A stretch of DNA of 64,000 nt from Metabacillus halosaccharovorans. Lineage in GTDB: Bacteria; Bacillota; Bacilli; Bacillales; Bacillaceae. Shown in pieces: positions 1 to 7,950 of the stretch (its first letter is position 1; each line of letters opens with the position of its first letter). Below the pieces are notes generated by a model. It ran no database searches, was not told the origin of the DNA, and saw nothing but the letters and a program-made list of their open reading frames with translations. The DNA lies in assembly GCF_002019635.1 (NCBI RefSeq), contig NZ_KV917371.1:1116001-1180000 (forward strand), given 5' to 3'. The translations under genes and the position numbers were made by a program.

Positions 1-1321
1 CCTCATAGTTAACCTTTGCCCACAGAGCAGGCCAAGCATTATGCATGATTTTGGCATCCACCCCATTATGAAGAACAACATCTGTTGGTAAATACTCGCC
101 AAAGTCGGCCATCCAACCGTCAATCCCGAAATCAAGCATATTTTCTTTTATGACGTTTTTATACCATTCAAAGGCTTCAGGGTTTGTAAAGTCCACAACT
201 CCGCAATAAAACTCACCAAAGTCTACAAGGTATGTTTCACCTTGCTGATTTAATGCCAAGTATCCCTTTTCATTTGCGTATTGATAAAGATCACCCTCAA
301 CTGCTACATAAGGATTAATATAGCCTAGGAATCGGATACCTTTTTCTTTCCACTCATGAATTTTCTTATCAAGATTAGGGTATTCCTCCGGATTCCATTT
401 CCAGTTCCACATTAATCGTTTACCGAAGGAGGTGATCCGCTTTCCTTGCCAATCCTGACACCAAACTCCTCCAACCTTCACTCCCTTAGCAAGAGCCTTC
501 TCCAGCTTAGCTTCTACAACATCTGTTCCACCTTGAATTCCAAGCCAAATTCCATCATAGGTCCATTCTGGTAATTCCGGCTGACGTCCAAAGCGCGCTG
601 TGATCTTTTCTACTAAACTAAGAAAGGAGGATGCTCCTTCAAAGATAATTTCCTTTGGTACTTCCCAAACTTGTAATTCATGAAAATCATTTTGACGAAA
701 ATCGAAATCAGCATATGCTGTTGTTTCCACATGACAATAATATTTATTGCTTGAAACATATGTTGGCTGTGGGAAATTTGTGTTGTAATAATCTCCGCCA
801 GCTTTATCCTTCACATCAGCCTGCCATGTAACATAGGTATTCTTGTTTCTGCCAACACCTGGTTCTGATGTCCAAAGTGGAAAGTTTTTTCCTCTCATAT
901 TAAAATGAGACAGCTGTTCACCACATCCATACACTTTTTCATGTTGATCGGCTTCAACACGAATCCAAAAACGGTTAACACGTTCTTGGGTTTCGACAAC
1001 TCTTAATACCGCTTGACTATCTTCCACTTTCAACGAGAATGTTACTGTCGGATCTTCTCCTTTAAATCTACTAAGAGATAGGAAAGCTGTTCCATCCTCA
1101 TTTACAAGTGTTTTTGCATATCGAAGAGCTGTCCTCTCAATGACATAATCACGGATATCAAAATTCCCGCGATACATATCAATTTTTTCCTCTCCATATC
1201 CTACATAAACAAAAGGTTTAGTGGATGAATGCTTAACTAATGTTTCACCATTCCACACTAATTCAAAACCGTCTTCACGTACTTTTAATTCCATTCCTGT
1301 TTTTGAATGAATGTCAATCAT
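1..1321 (-). CDS. sftG: Sulfoquinovosidase (GH31), 3' part cut by window edge
   Basis: GH31 alpha-glycosidase that releases sulfoquinovose (SQ) from sulfoquinovosyl glycerol, the sulfolipid head group. The 440 visible codons match E. coli YihQ closely, including GCGEQ, WTSEPGVGRNK and GRQPELPEWTYDG. The YihQ sulfonate-binding residues are all present in the stretch encoded around 390-480: Gln of CQDW, then Arg and Trp of KRLMW, spaced as Q288/R301/W304 in E. coli. The nucleophile region MADFGEYLPTD is also kept. The acid/base Asp and the C-terminus lie beyond the left edge. The start is an ATG at 1321 after GAGAGG; the second ATG (MELKV) is possible. It is the last visible gene of a minus-strand sulfoglycolysis operon, 74 bp after the symporter. 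The family call is strong; the symbol follows Bacillus sft naming. Confidence 0.9.
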   Translation of the reverse strand, partial: MIDIHSKTGMELKVREDGFELVWNGETLVKHSSTKPFVYVGYGEEKIDMYRGNFDIRDYVIERTALRYAKTLVNEDGTAFLSLSRFKGEDPTVTFSLKVEDSQAVLRVVETQERVNRFWIRVEADQHEKVYGCGEQLSHFNMRGKNFPLWTSEPGVGRNKNTYVTWQADVKDKAGGDYYNTNFPQPTYVSSNKYYCHVETTAYADFDFRQNDFHELQVWEVPKEIIFEGASSFLSLVEKITARFGRQPELPEWTYDGIWLGIQGGTDVVEAKLEKALAKGVKVGGVWCQDWQGKRITSFGKRLMWNWKWNPEEYPNLDKKIHEWKEKGIRFLGYINPYVAVEGDLYQYANEKGYLALNQQGETYLVDFGEFYCGVVDFTNPEAFEWYKNVIKENMLDFGIDGWMADFGEYLPTDVVLHNGVDAKIMHNAWPALWAKVNYE

Positions 1322-1395
1322 GTTCAATCCTCTCGCCTTCTTTCAACCTAGTTTCATAGAAGAGAGTCTGACAATCTGGACAGACTCAATCTCTA

Positions 1396-3174
1396 TTACG
1401 CAAGTTTTTTATCTTTATTTTCACTTTCTGGTTGTTGATTCGTTAGATAGCCGGAGTATTTTTTCATCCAACTTTTCACTGAAAAAATACCTAAAACAAC
1501 GGCAACAGCTGTTACCAATATCATGACCGGCCAAAACATTGGAGAAACAATTTCATCACCATAAGCCAGCCCTATAGGTGAGAACACAACATATGTCATG
1601 ACGATTAACGTTAATAACACAACGGTAACAAGTAATGAATATTTCCAAGGAACAAGACTAACTTGAGCATTTGACTTAAAGATATATGGAACCTTCATCG
1701 GCTTCATTTTTCCAATGACCATCATAATCGCAACTTCAACACAGAATAAAATCGCATAAACATAAATAAAGTTAATTGATAACTGGAACCCAAATAATTG
1801 GTCTAATCCCCAAACAAGCATATAATAAGTGATCACGTGGAATACAATAACCACTTTTGCAGCAAGTGCCGGAATACGCTTAGAAAGCAAGCCTACTAGG
1901 ACAATTGTAATAATCGGGATGTTGAAAAATCCTGTAAAACGGCGAATTAAATCCCATAATCCGTCAGGTGCATTCATAAGTAATGGAGAGATGAAAAAAG
2001 ATACTAACGCAATAATCGTTCCAAAAATTTTACTAACACGAATTAATTCTTGATCTGTTGCATTCTCTTTTAAAGGTTTGTAAATGTCTAATGCAAACAT
2101 GGTAGCAGCTGAATTTAATAATGAGTTGAATGAGCTTAAAACAGCTCCAAGTAAGACAGCTAAAAAGAATCCTGACATATACAATGGTAATACATCTGCT
2201 ACTAGTGCCGGGTAAGCTAAATCAACCGGATTCATTCCTTCACCATAAAGTTGATAAGCAATTAAACCTGGAACCATCATAAAAAATGGAATAGCCAACT
2301 TAAAAAACCCTGAGTAAAGAACACCTTTTTGCCCCTCTGCTAAACTAGCAGCACCTAGTGTCCGCTGGATAACATATTGGTTTGTACCCCAATAGAATAG
2401 ATTCGCTAAAATCATTCCGGTAAAAATCGTTCCAAATGGTACTGAATCCGTACTGGAACCAATAGCATTTAATTTTTCCGGGTTTGCCTTTACGACTGTT
2501 TTCACACCTTCTGCAAAGCTTCCGTCTCCGAGAGTAATAAAACCTAAAACCGGAACAAGAACACCGATAATTAATAATCCAATTCCATTAATCGTATCGG
2601 ACACAGCAACCGCTTTCAACCCGCCGAAAATAGCATAAACAGCTCCAATTATTCCAACGACCCAAACGATTAACCAAATGGATTCCTCATATGAAATATT
2701 AAACATAGCTGGTACATCAAAAAGCTGTAAAATCGCTAAAGCACCGGAATATAAAACAGATGGCACTGTTACTAAAATATAACCAAGCATAAACAATAAA
2801 ACAGAAAGACGACGAACACCTTCGTCATAACGTGAACTTAAAAACCCAGGCAACGTTGTAAAAGCACCACCTAAGTACTTCGGAAGTAAATAGAGTGCCA
2901 TAATGACAACGGCAAAACCAGCTGTTACTTCCCATGCCATATTCGATAAGTTCGCTCGATACGCCTGCCCATTAAGACCAATTAACTGTTCTGCCGATAG
3001 ATTCGTCAACAATAAAGATCCGGCAATAAAGGTACCTGTTAAGCCGCGGCCAGCCAAAAAGTAACCAGTGGAATCGCTTACATCACCCTTCGTTTTTAAA
3101 TATGAGATCCAACCTACTAAGCCCATAAAGAAAATGCACGATAAAAGCGTGAACCATATATTTGACATCTCCAT
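1396..3174 (-). CDS. Sodium:solute symporter, probable sulfoquinovose/SQ-glycoside importer
   Basis: SSS-family (SLC5-like) permease of 592 residues with about 14 hydrophobic segments and a short charged C-terminus (NQQPESENKDKK). SSS hallmarks include YFLAGRGLTG near residue 40, LSAEQLIGLNGQAYR near 60, a GGLKAVAVSDTING segment near 185-200 and NLFYWGTNQYVIQRTLGA near 260. It lies between the SQ isomerase and sulfoquinovosidase genes, so its substrate is inferred to be SQ or sulfoquinovosyl glycerol taken up with Na+. The family alone does not show the substrate. The start is an ATG at 3174 preceded by GGGAG 10 nt upstream; a second ATG two codons later is possible. Confidence 0.85.
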   Translation of the reverse strand: MEMSNIWFTLLSCIFFMGLVGWISYLKTKGDVSDSTGYFLAGRGLTGTFIAGSLLLTNLSAEQLIGLNGQAYRANLSNMAWEVTAGFAVVIMALYLLPKYLGGAFTTLPGFLSSRYDEGVRRLSVLLFMLGYILVTVPSVLYSGALAILQLFDVPAMFNISYEESIWLIVWVVGIIGAVYAIFGGLKAVAVSDTINGIGLLIIGVLVPVLGFITLGDGSFAEGVKTVVKANPEKLNAIGSSTDSVPFGTIFTGMILANLFYWGTNQYVIQRTLGAASLAEGQKGVLYSGFFKLAIPFFMMVPGLIAYQLYGEGMNPVDLAYPALVADVLPLYMSGFFLAVLLGAVLSSFNSLLNSAATMFALDIYKPLKENATDQELIRVSKIFGTIIALVSFFISPLLMNAPDGLWDLIRRFTGFFNIPIITIVLVGLLSKRIPALAAKVVIVFHVITYYMLVWGLDQLFGFQLSINFIYVYAILFCVEVAIMMVIGKMKPMKVPYIFKSNAQVSLVPWKYSLLVTVVLLTLIVMTYVVFSPIGLAYGDEIVSPMFWPVMILVTAVAVVLGIFSVKSWMKKYSGYLTNQQPESENKDKKLA

Positions 3175-3218
3175 AATTTATATACTCCCTTATTTTTTTA
3201 TCAAAATTTACATTTGTC

Positions 3219-3890
3219 TTAGTAATAAATTTGAATGTTTTCTCCCTTTATTCCTGGATATGCACCACGATTAATCAGTACTTCTCGATCCGGATGTGCC
3301 AACAACCATTTATTCTTCATAAATAATAACGAATCTTCCTTTGTCCTTTTATCCATCTCTTTATTCAATGGCTGATTCGTTCCAGCAGGTAAAATCACAA
3401 CTACTTTAAACCCTTTATCACTTATTTTACATGGTGCAAAGTGAAGAGTTGTCCCGTACAGCTCTACCGCTGTTCCTTTTGGAATAAAAAAGGCTTCAAT
3501 TTCGCTTGAATCATATTGATTATTTTTAATAGATTGTAATTTCCCTAGTAAAAGGACAGTATCTGTCAAAGCGTAATTAATCTCACTGCCCTTATGATAT
3601 TCTAGACCATTTAGAGTTGAATTAACACCATTACAATAACCGATTTGTATTGGTAGTTCACCATAAAAATGACTCTGAATTTGTTCTTTAACTGCTGTCC
3701 CTTCCATTTCTGTAACAGATGGGACATACACATTTCCTTCTTCAGGAATTTCTGTATTTTCCATGTAAGGATTTAATTCTTCAAAATTGTAATTGTCTAT
3801 TATGTTTCCATATGAAGCAAAAGCAGGGTCATTCACATGATAAAAAGGGATATGATGATTTAGTGTTCTTAGGTTTTCAAATTTATTCAA
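3219..3890 (-). CDS. sftI: Sulfoquinovose isomerase, DUF4867 family
   Basis: Cupin-like protein of 223 residues matching the DUF4867 family, whose members in Bacillus sulfo-TAL clusters interconvert sulfoquinovose and 6-deoxy-6-sulfofructose. Likely metal-binding histidines are in GLEYHKGSEINYALTD (about residues 97-112) and TLHFAPC (about 148-154), a Glu/His pattern consistent with a KduI-like cupin fold. It starts with TTG at 3890 behind a perfect GGAGG nine bases upstream; no ATG gives a comparable start. It is the second gene of the operon, between transaldolase and symporter. Activity is inferred from family and neighbourhood, and the family assignment is from memory of these clusters. 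Confidence 0.75.
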   Translation of the reverse strand: MNKFENLRTLNHHIPFYHVNDPAFASYGNIIDNYNFEELNPYMENTEIPEEGNVYVPSVTEMEGTAVKEQIQSHFYGELPIQIGYCNGVNSTLNGLEYHKGSEINYALTDTVLLLGKLQSIKNNQYDSSEIEAFFIPKGTAVELYGTTLHFAPCKISDKGFKVVVILPAGTNQPLNKEMDKRTKEDSLLFMKNKWLLAHPDREVLINRGAYPGIKGENIQIYY

Positions 3891-3920
3891 TGGAATTTAC
3901 CTCCATACAACTTGTGGGTT

Positions 3921-3963
3921 AAAGGTCCCTCAAAGAATAAAGATAGGTACCTTTGAGGGATCT
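3921..3963 (-). other. Intercistronic hairpin between transaldolase and isomerase genes
   Basis: CCCTCAAAG (3927-3935) is an exact inverted repeat of CTTTGAGGG (3951-3959), with a 15-nt loop. On the minus strand it follows the transaldolase stop codon. It is not followed by a U run, so mRNA stabilisation or processing is more likely than termination, and this could raise transaldolase expression over the distal genes. Confidence 0.5.
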
Positions 3964-3974
3964 TAATAGCCTTT

Positions 3975-4655
3975 TTATTTTAAAACAATTTCTTCTTGTA
4001 CAGTATTGTCCCAAGCCTTACGGAAAACATCCAAGCCGTAATCCGTAAATGCATGATAAAAGCTGTTTTTGTATACATCAAATCCGCATGTTACAATATG
4101 TGCTCCAGCTTTCGCCGCATCAACAATTTGTTTTCCGTTACGAAGTGCCGCAACGATGATTTCTGTATCATAGTTATATCCCTTATAGATATCAACAATA
4201 TCTTTAATATATTGATTTGTATCTTCCCCGCTATTTTCCTTCCAGCCTACAAATGGCGAAACAAATTTCGCTCCAATTCTTGCCGGCTGTAAAGCCTGTG
4301 AAGGAGAAAAAACAAGCGTAATATTCGTACGAACTCCCTCTTTTTCTAGTTCTCTAGCAGCGATTAGCCCTGGCTCTGTACAAGGTATTTTAATAATAAA
4401 GTTTGATGAAAGAGCAGCAATCTTTTTCCCTTCCTGAACCATTTCTTTTGCATCATCCAAATGCGGATTGATCTCCGCTGAAATTGGAAAATTTTCTACC
4501 CCTTTAAATTCACTTCCTACTTCATCTAAAACAGTTAAGAATGACTTTCCGCTCGTCATAATATGACGCGGGTTTGTTGTAACGCCATCAATACCCCAAT
4601 TTTCATATGCGTATTTAATTTCCTCAATTTTGGCACTGTCTAAAAAATATTTCAT
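3975..4655 (-). CDS. sftT: 6-deoxy-6-sulfofructose transaldolase
   Basis: TalC/FSA-type class I aldolase of 226 residues, typical family length. It begins MKYFLDSAKIEEI, keeps GVTTNPRHI near residue 24, and has the Schiff-base lysine in FIIKIPCTEPGL near residue 89. Late motifs are NITLVFSPSQA and SPFVGW. In a sulfo-TAL operon this enzyme transfers the dihydroxyacetone unit of sulfofructose to glyceraldehyde-3-phosphate or erythrose-4-phosphate, giving sulfolactaldehyde plus fructose-6-phosphate or sedoheptulose-7-phosphate. First gene of the operon, directly behind a CcpA-type promoter, with GGAGGG eight bases before the ATG. A general fructose-6-phosphate aldolase would be the alternative; the sulfoquinovosidase and DUF4867 neighbours argue for the sulfo-sugar. 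Confidence 0.85.
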   Translation of the reverse strand: MKYFLDSAKIEEIKYAYENWGIDGVTTNPRHIMTSGKSFLTVLDEVGSEFKGVENFPISAEINPHLDDAKEMVQEGKKIAALSSNFIIKIPCTEPGLIAARELEKEGVRTNITLVFSPSQALQPARIGAKFVSPFVGWKENSGEDTNQYIKDIVDIYKGYNYDTEIIVAALRNGKQIVDAAKAGAHIVTCGFDVYKNSFYHAFTDYGLDVFRKAWDNTVQEEIVLK

Positions 4656-4725
4656 TTTATTTCCCTCCGTAATAAATAATTATATTCATAATGACCTTTT
4701 ATAAAAAGTAGTTACCTTTGTTATT

Positions 4726-4754
4726 ATCATATGAAAACGCATTCTGAATTTCAA
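4726..4754 (-). promoter_or_regulatory. Sigma-A promoter with cre site in the spacer (sulfoglycolysis operon)
   Basis: On the minus strand a -35 TTGAAA (4749-4754) and a -10 TATGAT (4726-4731) are separated by exactly 17 bp. The spacer carries AGAATGCGTTTTCAT (4731-4745), a catabolite-responsive element matching the CcpA consensus at all but one position. A CcpA dimer bound there would exclude RNA polymerase. The transaldolase ATG is about 70 bp downstream. Confidence 0.75.
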
Positions 4755-4852
4755 GTGTTTTTTTATTATTTATTTTTTCTTTGAATGAGCTTGCCTTACT
4801 GAAATGGACTAATATGTTGATGCAATTGGGTTATAGCGTTTAGTAAAAAACT

Positions 4853-4885
4853 AAAAAGAGAAGTGCACTCAACACTTCTCTTTTT
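4853..4885 (-). terminator. Rho-independent terminator, bidirectional
   Basis: A perfect 13-bp stem (AAAAAGAGAAGTG with CACTTCTCTTTTT) and a 7-nt loop. A/T runs on both sides let it work in either direction. It lies just downstream of the unknown minus-strand gene 4919-5335 and upstream of the sulfoquinovose promoter, insulating the two. Confidence 0.85.
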
Positions 4886-4918
4886 ACTTTAGGTTATTAA
4901 GTTAACATTTAGTTATGT

Positions 4919-5335
4919 TTAAAACGGTTGATCCTTTAATCGTTGTATAGGGTTAACAAGGTATGAAAAATGATTTTTGCCTGAGAAGTTAATACTTTGA
5001 AGAATACGTTGAAAGGCCTTTGATTGAATGAGTTCATCATTAAGAGGTGTGTCTATGTAGTGTTGTCCGTCTTTATCCCGTGTAAAGTACTGAATAGACA
5101 GGTTACGTTGATCTTGCTGAAAGATTAATCTAAGGATGCTTTTTTGGTCAGTGGCTTCATACCGAATATCGACTGTCGCATGAACTGGTACCCGGAAATG
5201 ATGATAGTTATTTGTTCCTACTTTATGATCTCCTACTCTAAGGACGACAAGGTCCTGTGTATCACTTTCTTTTACTTGTAGTGGATTGTTTGCATTTTGT
5301 TTTAGATAGATTGACTTCAGCTTATACTTTTTCAT
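4919..5335 (-). CDS. Hypothetical protein, 138 aa
   Basis: I do not recognise this protein. It has no signal peptide, no membrane segment and no obvious catalytic motif. The first half alternates short strands (LVVLRVGDHKV, HHFRVPVHATVDIRYE), suggesting a small beta-rich fold, and the rest is polar. The start ATG has GAGGG six bases upstream. It is monocistronic, followed by a strong terminator and divergent from the XRE regulator gene, with about 300 bp between them. Confidence 0.6.
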   Translation of the reverse strand: MKKYKLKSIYLKQNANNPLQVKESDTQDLVVLRVGDHKVGTNNYHHFRVPVHATVDIRYEATDQKSILRLIFQQDQRNLSIQYFTRDKDGQHYIDTPLNDELIQSKAFQRILQSINFSGKNHFSYLVNPIQRLKDQPF

Positions 5336-5631
5336 CTTTTACCCTCATTTCTCTTATTTTTATCTGTAAGTCCCACTGTAAGTATATTCCATATGAGCTA
5401 ATTGCTACATTTCATTTGTGTTGATATATTACGAAAAATAACGATATCCGCGGAAAAAGTATGGCTTGTCTCCATCTTTCTTCATATTTTTTGAGTTTCC
5501 TTAAAATAGGTCTAAATATCTATATTTGTCCGTAATATGAACATTTTACATATTGTCTTAGATTCGAACATCCCCTCTATCTATTCTACTTTACGATAAC
5601 AGTAAGCTTGGAGAAGGGAATTGTTGGTTCA

Positions 5632-6042
5632 ATGAGAGAGTTAGAAAAATTCCAAATGAATCTTAAATTTTATCGAGAGCAAAACGGATGGTCACAGGAG
5701 CAATTGGCAGAAAAAATCAATGTTTCCAGACCAGTTATCACAAGACTTGAAACAGGTGAGCAGGAACCGGATTTGTCCTATTTATTAGCATTAAGCGATG
5801 CTTTTCATGTAAGCATTGATCACTTAATTGGCCGAGATGAGCAAACAAATGACTATTTATATGAGGTTTACGGGAAGTATCAAGCTGATGGCTCTGTCTC
5901 TCATGTTGTTGACTATTTAATTAAAAATCCAAAAATGACGCAAAGCTTACAACAGCTCTTACAGGTAAAAACAAAGCACCGTAAGCTTATTGAAGATACA
6001 ATTTTTCGGGTAGTTGAGAATTCATCAAGGATTTCCGAATAA
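5632..6042 (+). CDS. XRE-family transcriptional regulator
   Basis: DNA-binding regulator of 136 residues. An HTH_3 domain covers about residues 8-62 (LKFYREQNGWSQEQLAEKINVSRPVITRLETGEQEPDLSYLL split across the motif), ending in FHVSIDHLIGRDEQ. The C-terminal half is a short helical region that could dimerise or sense a ligand; no known sensory domain is visible. I place the start at ATG 5632, with AAGGGA upstream, rather than at the in-frame TTG at 5608, which lacks a Shine-Dalgarno sequence. It stands alone between the divergent unknown gene and ywpF. Its target is unknown. Confidence 0.8.
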   Translation: MRELEKFQMNLKFYREQNGWSQEQLAEKINVSRPVITRLETGEQEPDLSYLLALSDAFHVSIDHLIGRDEQTNDYLYEVYGKYQADGSVSHVVDYLIKNPKMTQSLQQLLQVKTKHRKLIEDTIFRVVENSSRISE

Positions 6043-6117
6043 TCCCATCCCCCTATTCCGGATTCTTAGTGACCTTGTGGTATACTAGAGTAAAATAAGC
6101 TAGCGGGGATGATAATG

Positions 6118-6549
6118 ATGAAAACGTTCAAGCTTGTCGGATTAAAAATTGACGATCAATCAGCTGAAGCAAAAAACATTCCTTTACTTGACGGTCTTGT
6201 CATTAACAAAGAAGATGGCGAAAATTCATGGTTAATTGAGGCGTTAATATCAAAGGAGTATTTACCTTTTTTCGAGGAACATAAAGAAGCTGACCGTACA
6301 TTTAAAATGTTTGTGACGATATCAAAAGTAAGCAATGCCCCAGCGAAGATCTCAGCAAGCGTTAACACGATTACAGTGCTCGATGAATCTGTCTCCGTTC
6401 TTTTTGACGGTCGATTATTAACATCAAGACCTCAGTATCGACCTGAAGAACTTTTGGAGTCATTAATAGATCAGGGATTGTCCGGCAATGCTTTAATGAA
6501 TGCTTTTAAGGAAACCATTCAGCAACGTGAATATTCAACAAAGATGTAA
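6118..6549 (+). CDS. ywpF: YwpF family protein
   Basis: Cytoplasmic protein of 143 residues resembling B. subtilis YwpF in its opening MKTFKL, the conserved DGLVINKED.ENSWLIEA segment near residues 25-40, and VLFDGRLLTSRPQY near 100. Its molecular role is unknown. Position supports the call: in B. subtilis ywpF is also close to fabZ, flhP, flhO and mbl. Three ATGs are possible (6109, 6115, 6118); I chose 6118 because homologues begin MKTFK and GCGGGG ends nine bases upstream. A hairpin terminator follows the stop codon directly. Confidence 0.75.
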   Translation: MKTFKLVGLKIDDQSAEAKNIPLLDGLVINKEDGENSWLIEALISKEYLPFFEEHKEADRTFKMFVTISKVSNAPAKISASVNTITVLDESVSVLFDGRLLTSRPQYRPEELLESLIDQGLSGNALMNAFKETIQQREYSTKM

Positions 6550-6550
6550 G

Positions 6551-6579
6551 GGCTGCACGTTTGGTGGAGCCTTTTTTTT
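6551..6579 (+). terminator. Terminator after ywpF
   Basis: GGCTGCAC and GTGGAGCC form an 8-bp stem with one G-G mismatch, followed by a run of eight T. It begins two bases after the ywpF stop codon. Confidence 0.75.
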
Positions 6580-6601
6580 ATGGACATAAAGAGGATAAAC
6601 A

Positions 6602-6640
6602 AAAAAGCTAACCCTAGCAACTTATTGGGTTAGCCTTTTT
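6602..6640 (-). terminator. Terminator of the acidic lipoprotein gene, bidirectional
   Basis: GCTAACCC (6607-6614) pairs with GGGTTAGC (6627-6634). It has A6 on the left and T5 on the right, so it can stop transcripts from both sides. It is 22 bp past the stop codon of the minus-strand lipoprotein gene. Confidence 0.8.
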
Positions 6641-6661
6641 GCAGAAAGACATGATTAACGA

Positions 6662-6973
6662 TTATTCGTTTTTGTCCTTGTTGTTATCGTCAACGTTGCC
6701 TTCTTCCATCATTTGATCCGTTTCTTCAGCGCCCTCTTCCAGCATGTTTTCGCCTTCTTCAGCGCCTTCCTCTACTGCATCTTTTCCTTCATTCATGCCT
6801 TCTTCTACTGCATCTCCGCCTTCATTCACGCCTTCTTCCACATTCTCTTCTACTGTATCGTTTTCAGTTGTATCCTCTGGAGGTGCTGGATCTTCGTCAT
6901 CAGCCGCACAACCTGTCACAAGCATTGCTGCAAGAAGAGAACCTGATAAAGTTAATAGCCAATTTTTTTTCAT
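6662..6973 (-). CDS. Small acidic repeat lipoprotein
   Basis: Predicted lipoprotein of 103 residues with signal sequence MKKNWLLTLSGSLLAAML and lipobox VTGC (Cys about 22). The mature part is almost only Glu, Asp, Asn and Gly, with tandem 11-residue units each ending in EEG (VNEGGDAVEEG, MNEGKDAVEEG, AEEGENMLEEG, AEETDQMMEEG) and a tail NVDDNNKDKNE. An 11-residue period fits a slightly twisted amphipathic helix. It would sit on the outer face of the membrane. The ATG has AAGGGGA six bases upstream. Function unknown; such low-complexity proteins vary quickly. Confidence 0.75.
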   Translation of the reverse strand: MKKNWLLTLSGSLLAAMLVTGCAADDEDPAPPEDTTENDTVEENVEEGVNEGGDAVEEGMNEGKDAVEEGAEEGENMLEEGAEETDQMMEEGNVDDNNKDKNE

Positions 6974-7134
6974 ACTGAATCCCCTTTCATCTTAACCAAA
7001 TTTTTAACCCGGTCTTTGATTATGTTTCCCGCCACCATGATTTTCATTCTAATTTTTTCAATATTTTCGGTCGTTATGCTTTATTTAGACAGGTTTTCTA
7101 TTAGTGAAACCTTTTTGAGGGAAAAAGGGGCAAA

Positions 7135-7365
7135 TGGCCTAGGTGGGTTGTGGATGGAGGACTTTTCTTTTGGGTTTGTGGGTGGGTTTGTCTTTCATCG
7201 AGGGGATGAAGAAGCTTTCTTCTCTTTTGCTATTTGGTTTTGTCTTTCATCAGAGCTATGAAAGACTTTTTCAATCCACATTCCTCTTGGTTTGACCCTC
7301 ATCCATCAGTGCTATGAGAGACTTTTCTTCCCCCTTACAGCTTAATTTGTCCCTCATATCTTCTA
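7135..7365. repeat. Degenerate tandem repeat, period about 52 bp
   Basis: The motif TTTGTCTTTCATC or close variants (TTTGACCCTCATCC, TTTGTCCCTCAT) starts at 7187, 7239, 7291 and 7346, a spacing of 52, 52 and 55 bp. Units 2 and 3 contain an inverted repeat of the type GTCTTTCAT ... ATGAAAGAC and end in ACTTTT. A weaker unit may begin near 7135. It occupies the gap 6974-7416 between the lipoprotein and fabZ genes. No convincing gene is present; the plus-strand frame at 7016-7261 lacks a recognisable product. Confidence 0.65.
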
Positions 7366-7370
7366 AAAAC

Positions 7371-7403
7371 CTAAAAAGCCCTTCATGGAAACCCATGAAG
7401 GAC
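7371..7403 (-). terminator. fabZ terminator
   Basis: CCTTCATGG (7380-7388) pairs with CCATGAAGG (7393-7401). On the minus strand it is followed by CTTTTTAGGTTTTT. It lies just past the fabZ stop codon. Confidence 0.8.
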
Positions 7404-7416
7404 AATCTTAAAGATC

Positions 7417-7854
7417 TTACGCTTCTTTTTTCTCACCTAGTGCAAACATGATTTCTGTTTCACATGCGACTTCGCCGTCAACGGTTGCGATGGCTTTTCC
7501 TTTTCCGAGTGAGCCTCTTAGGCGAATGATTTCAACCTCAAGGCGTAGTTGGTCACCTGGTTTTACTTGTCTCTTGAAGCGGCAGTTATCAATTCCGGCG
7601 AAGAATGCTAGTCTTCCGCGGTTTTCTTCTTTTTTCAAGATGGCAACTGCGCCAACTTGTGCTAGTGCTTCAACGATTAGTACGCCCGGCATAACCGGGT
7701 AGTCCGGGAAATGTCCATTGAAAAACTCTTCGTTGGCAGAGACGTTTTTGATGCCGATTGCTTTTAGTCCTTCCTCTACTTCCAAGATGCGATCTACTAA
7801 TAAAAATGGATAACGGTGTGGGATAATGTCTTTGATTTCGTTAATATCTAACAT
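7417..7854 (-). CDS. fabZ: 3-hydroxyacyl-ACP dehydratase FabZ
   Basis: Dehydrates (3R)-hydroxyacyl-ACP to trans-2-enoyl-ACP in type II fatty-acid synthesis. It has 145 residues, the usual length. The catalytic His is in [14 protein letters not shown] (about residues 47-60) and the catalytic Glu in [11 protein letters not shown]. The start [23 protein letters not shown] is classical, with GGAG upstream of the ATG. In B. subtilis fabZ (ywpB) occupies the same place near flhP-flhO. A terminator between it and the upstream epuA-like gene shows that it has its own promoter. Confidence 0.97.
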   Translation of the reverse strand: MLDINEIKDIIPHRYPFLLVDRILEVEEGLKAIGIKNVSANEEFFNGHFPDYPVMPGVLIVEALAQVGAVAILKKEENRGRLAFFAGIDNCRFKRQVKPGDQLRLEVEIIRLRGSLGKGKAIATVDGEVACETEIMFALGEKKEA

Positions 7855-7906
7855 ATGTAGGAATCTCCTTTAAACTTATTTTCACGCTTCTTTACTATGT
7901 ACGACA

Positions 7907-7930
7907 AAAGGAAGGTTTTCACCTTCCTTT
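7907..7930 (-). terminator. Terminator of the flhO-flhP-epuA transcript
   Basis: AAAGGAAGGT (7907-7916) and ACCTTCCTTT (7921-7930) form a perfect 10-bp stem with a 4-nt loop. It lies between the epuA-like stop codon and fabZ. The minus-strand tail is only moderately U-rich. Confidence 0.6.
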
Positions 7931-7950
7931 AGCAAAGTATATATGGAATA

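Noticed and set aside
6713-6995. Two plus-strand frames opposite the acidic lipoprotein
   Set aside because: Their repeats (Ser/Phe/Cys-rich) are the reverse complement of the EEG repeats.
7016-7261. 81-residue plus-strand frame between the lipoprotein and fabZ genes
   Set aside because: It runs into the 52-bp tandem repeat, has no good SD and reads like T-rich intergenic DNA.
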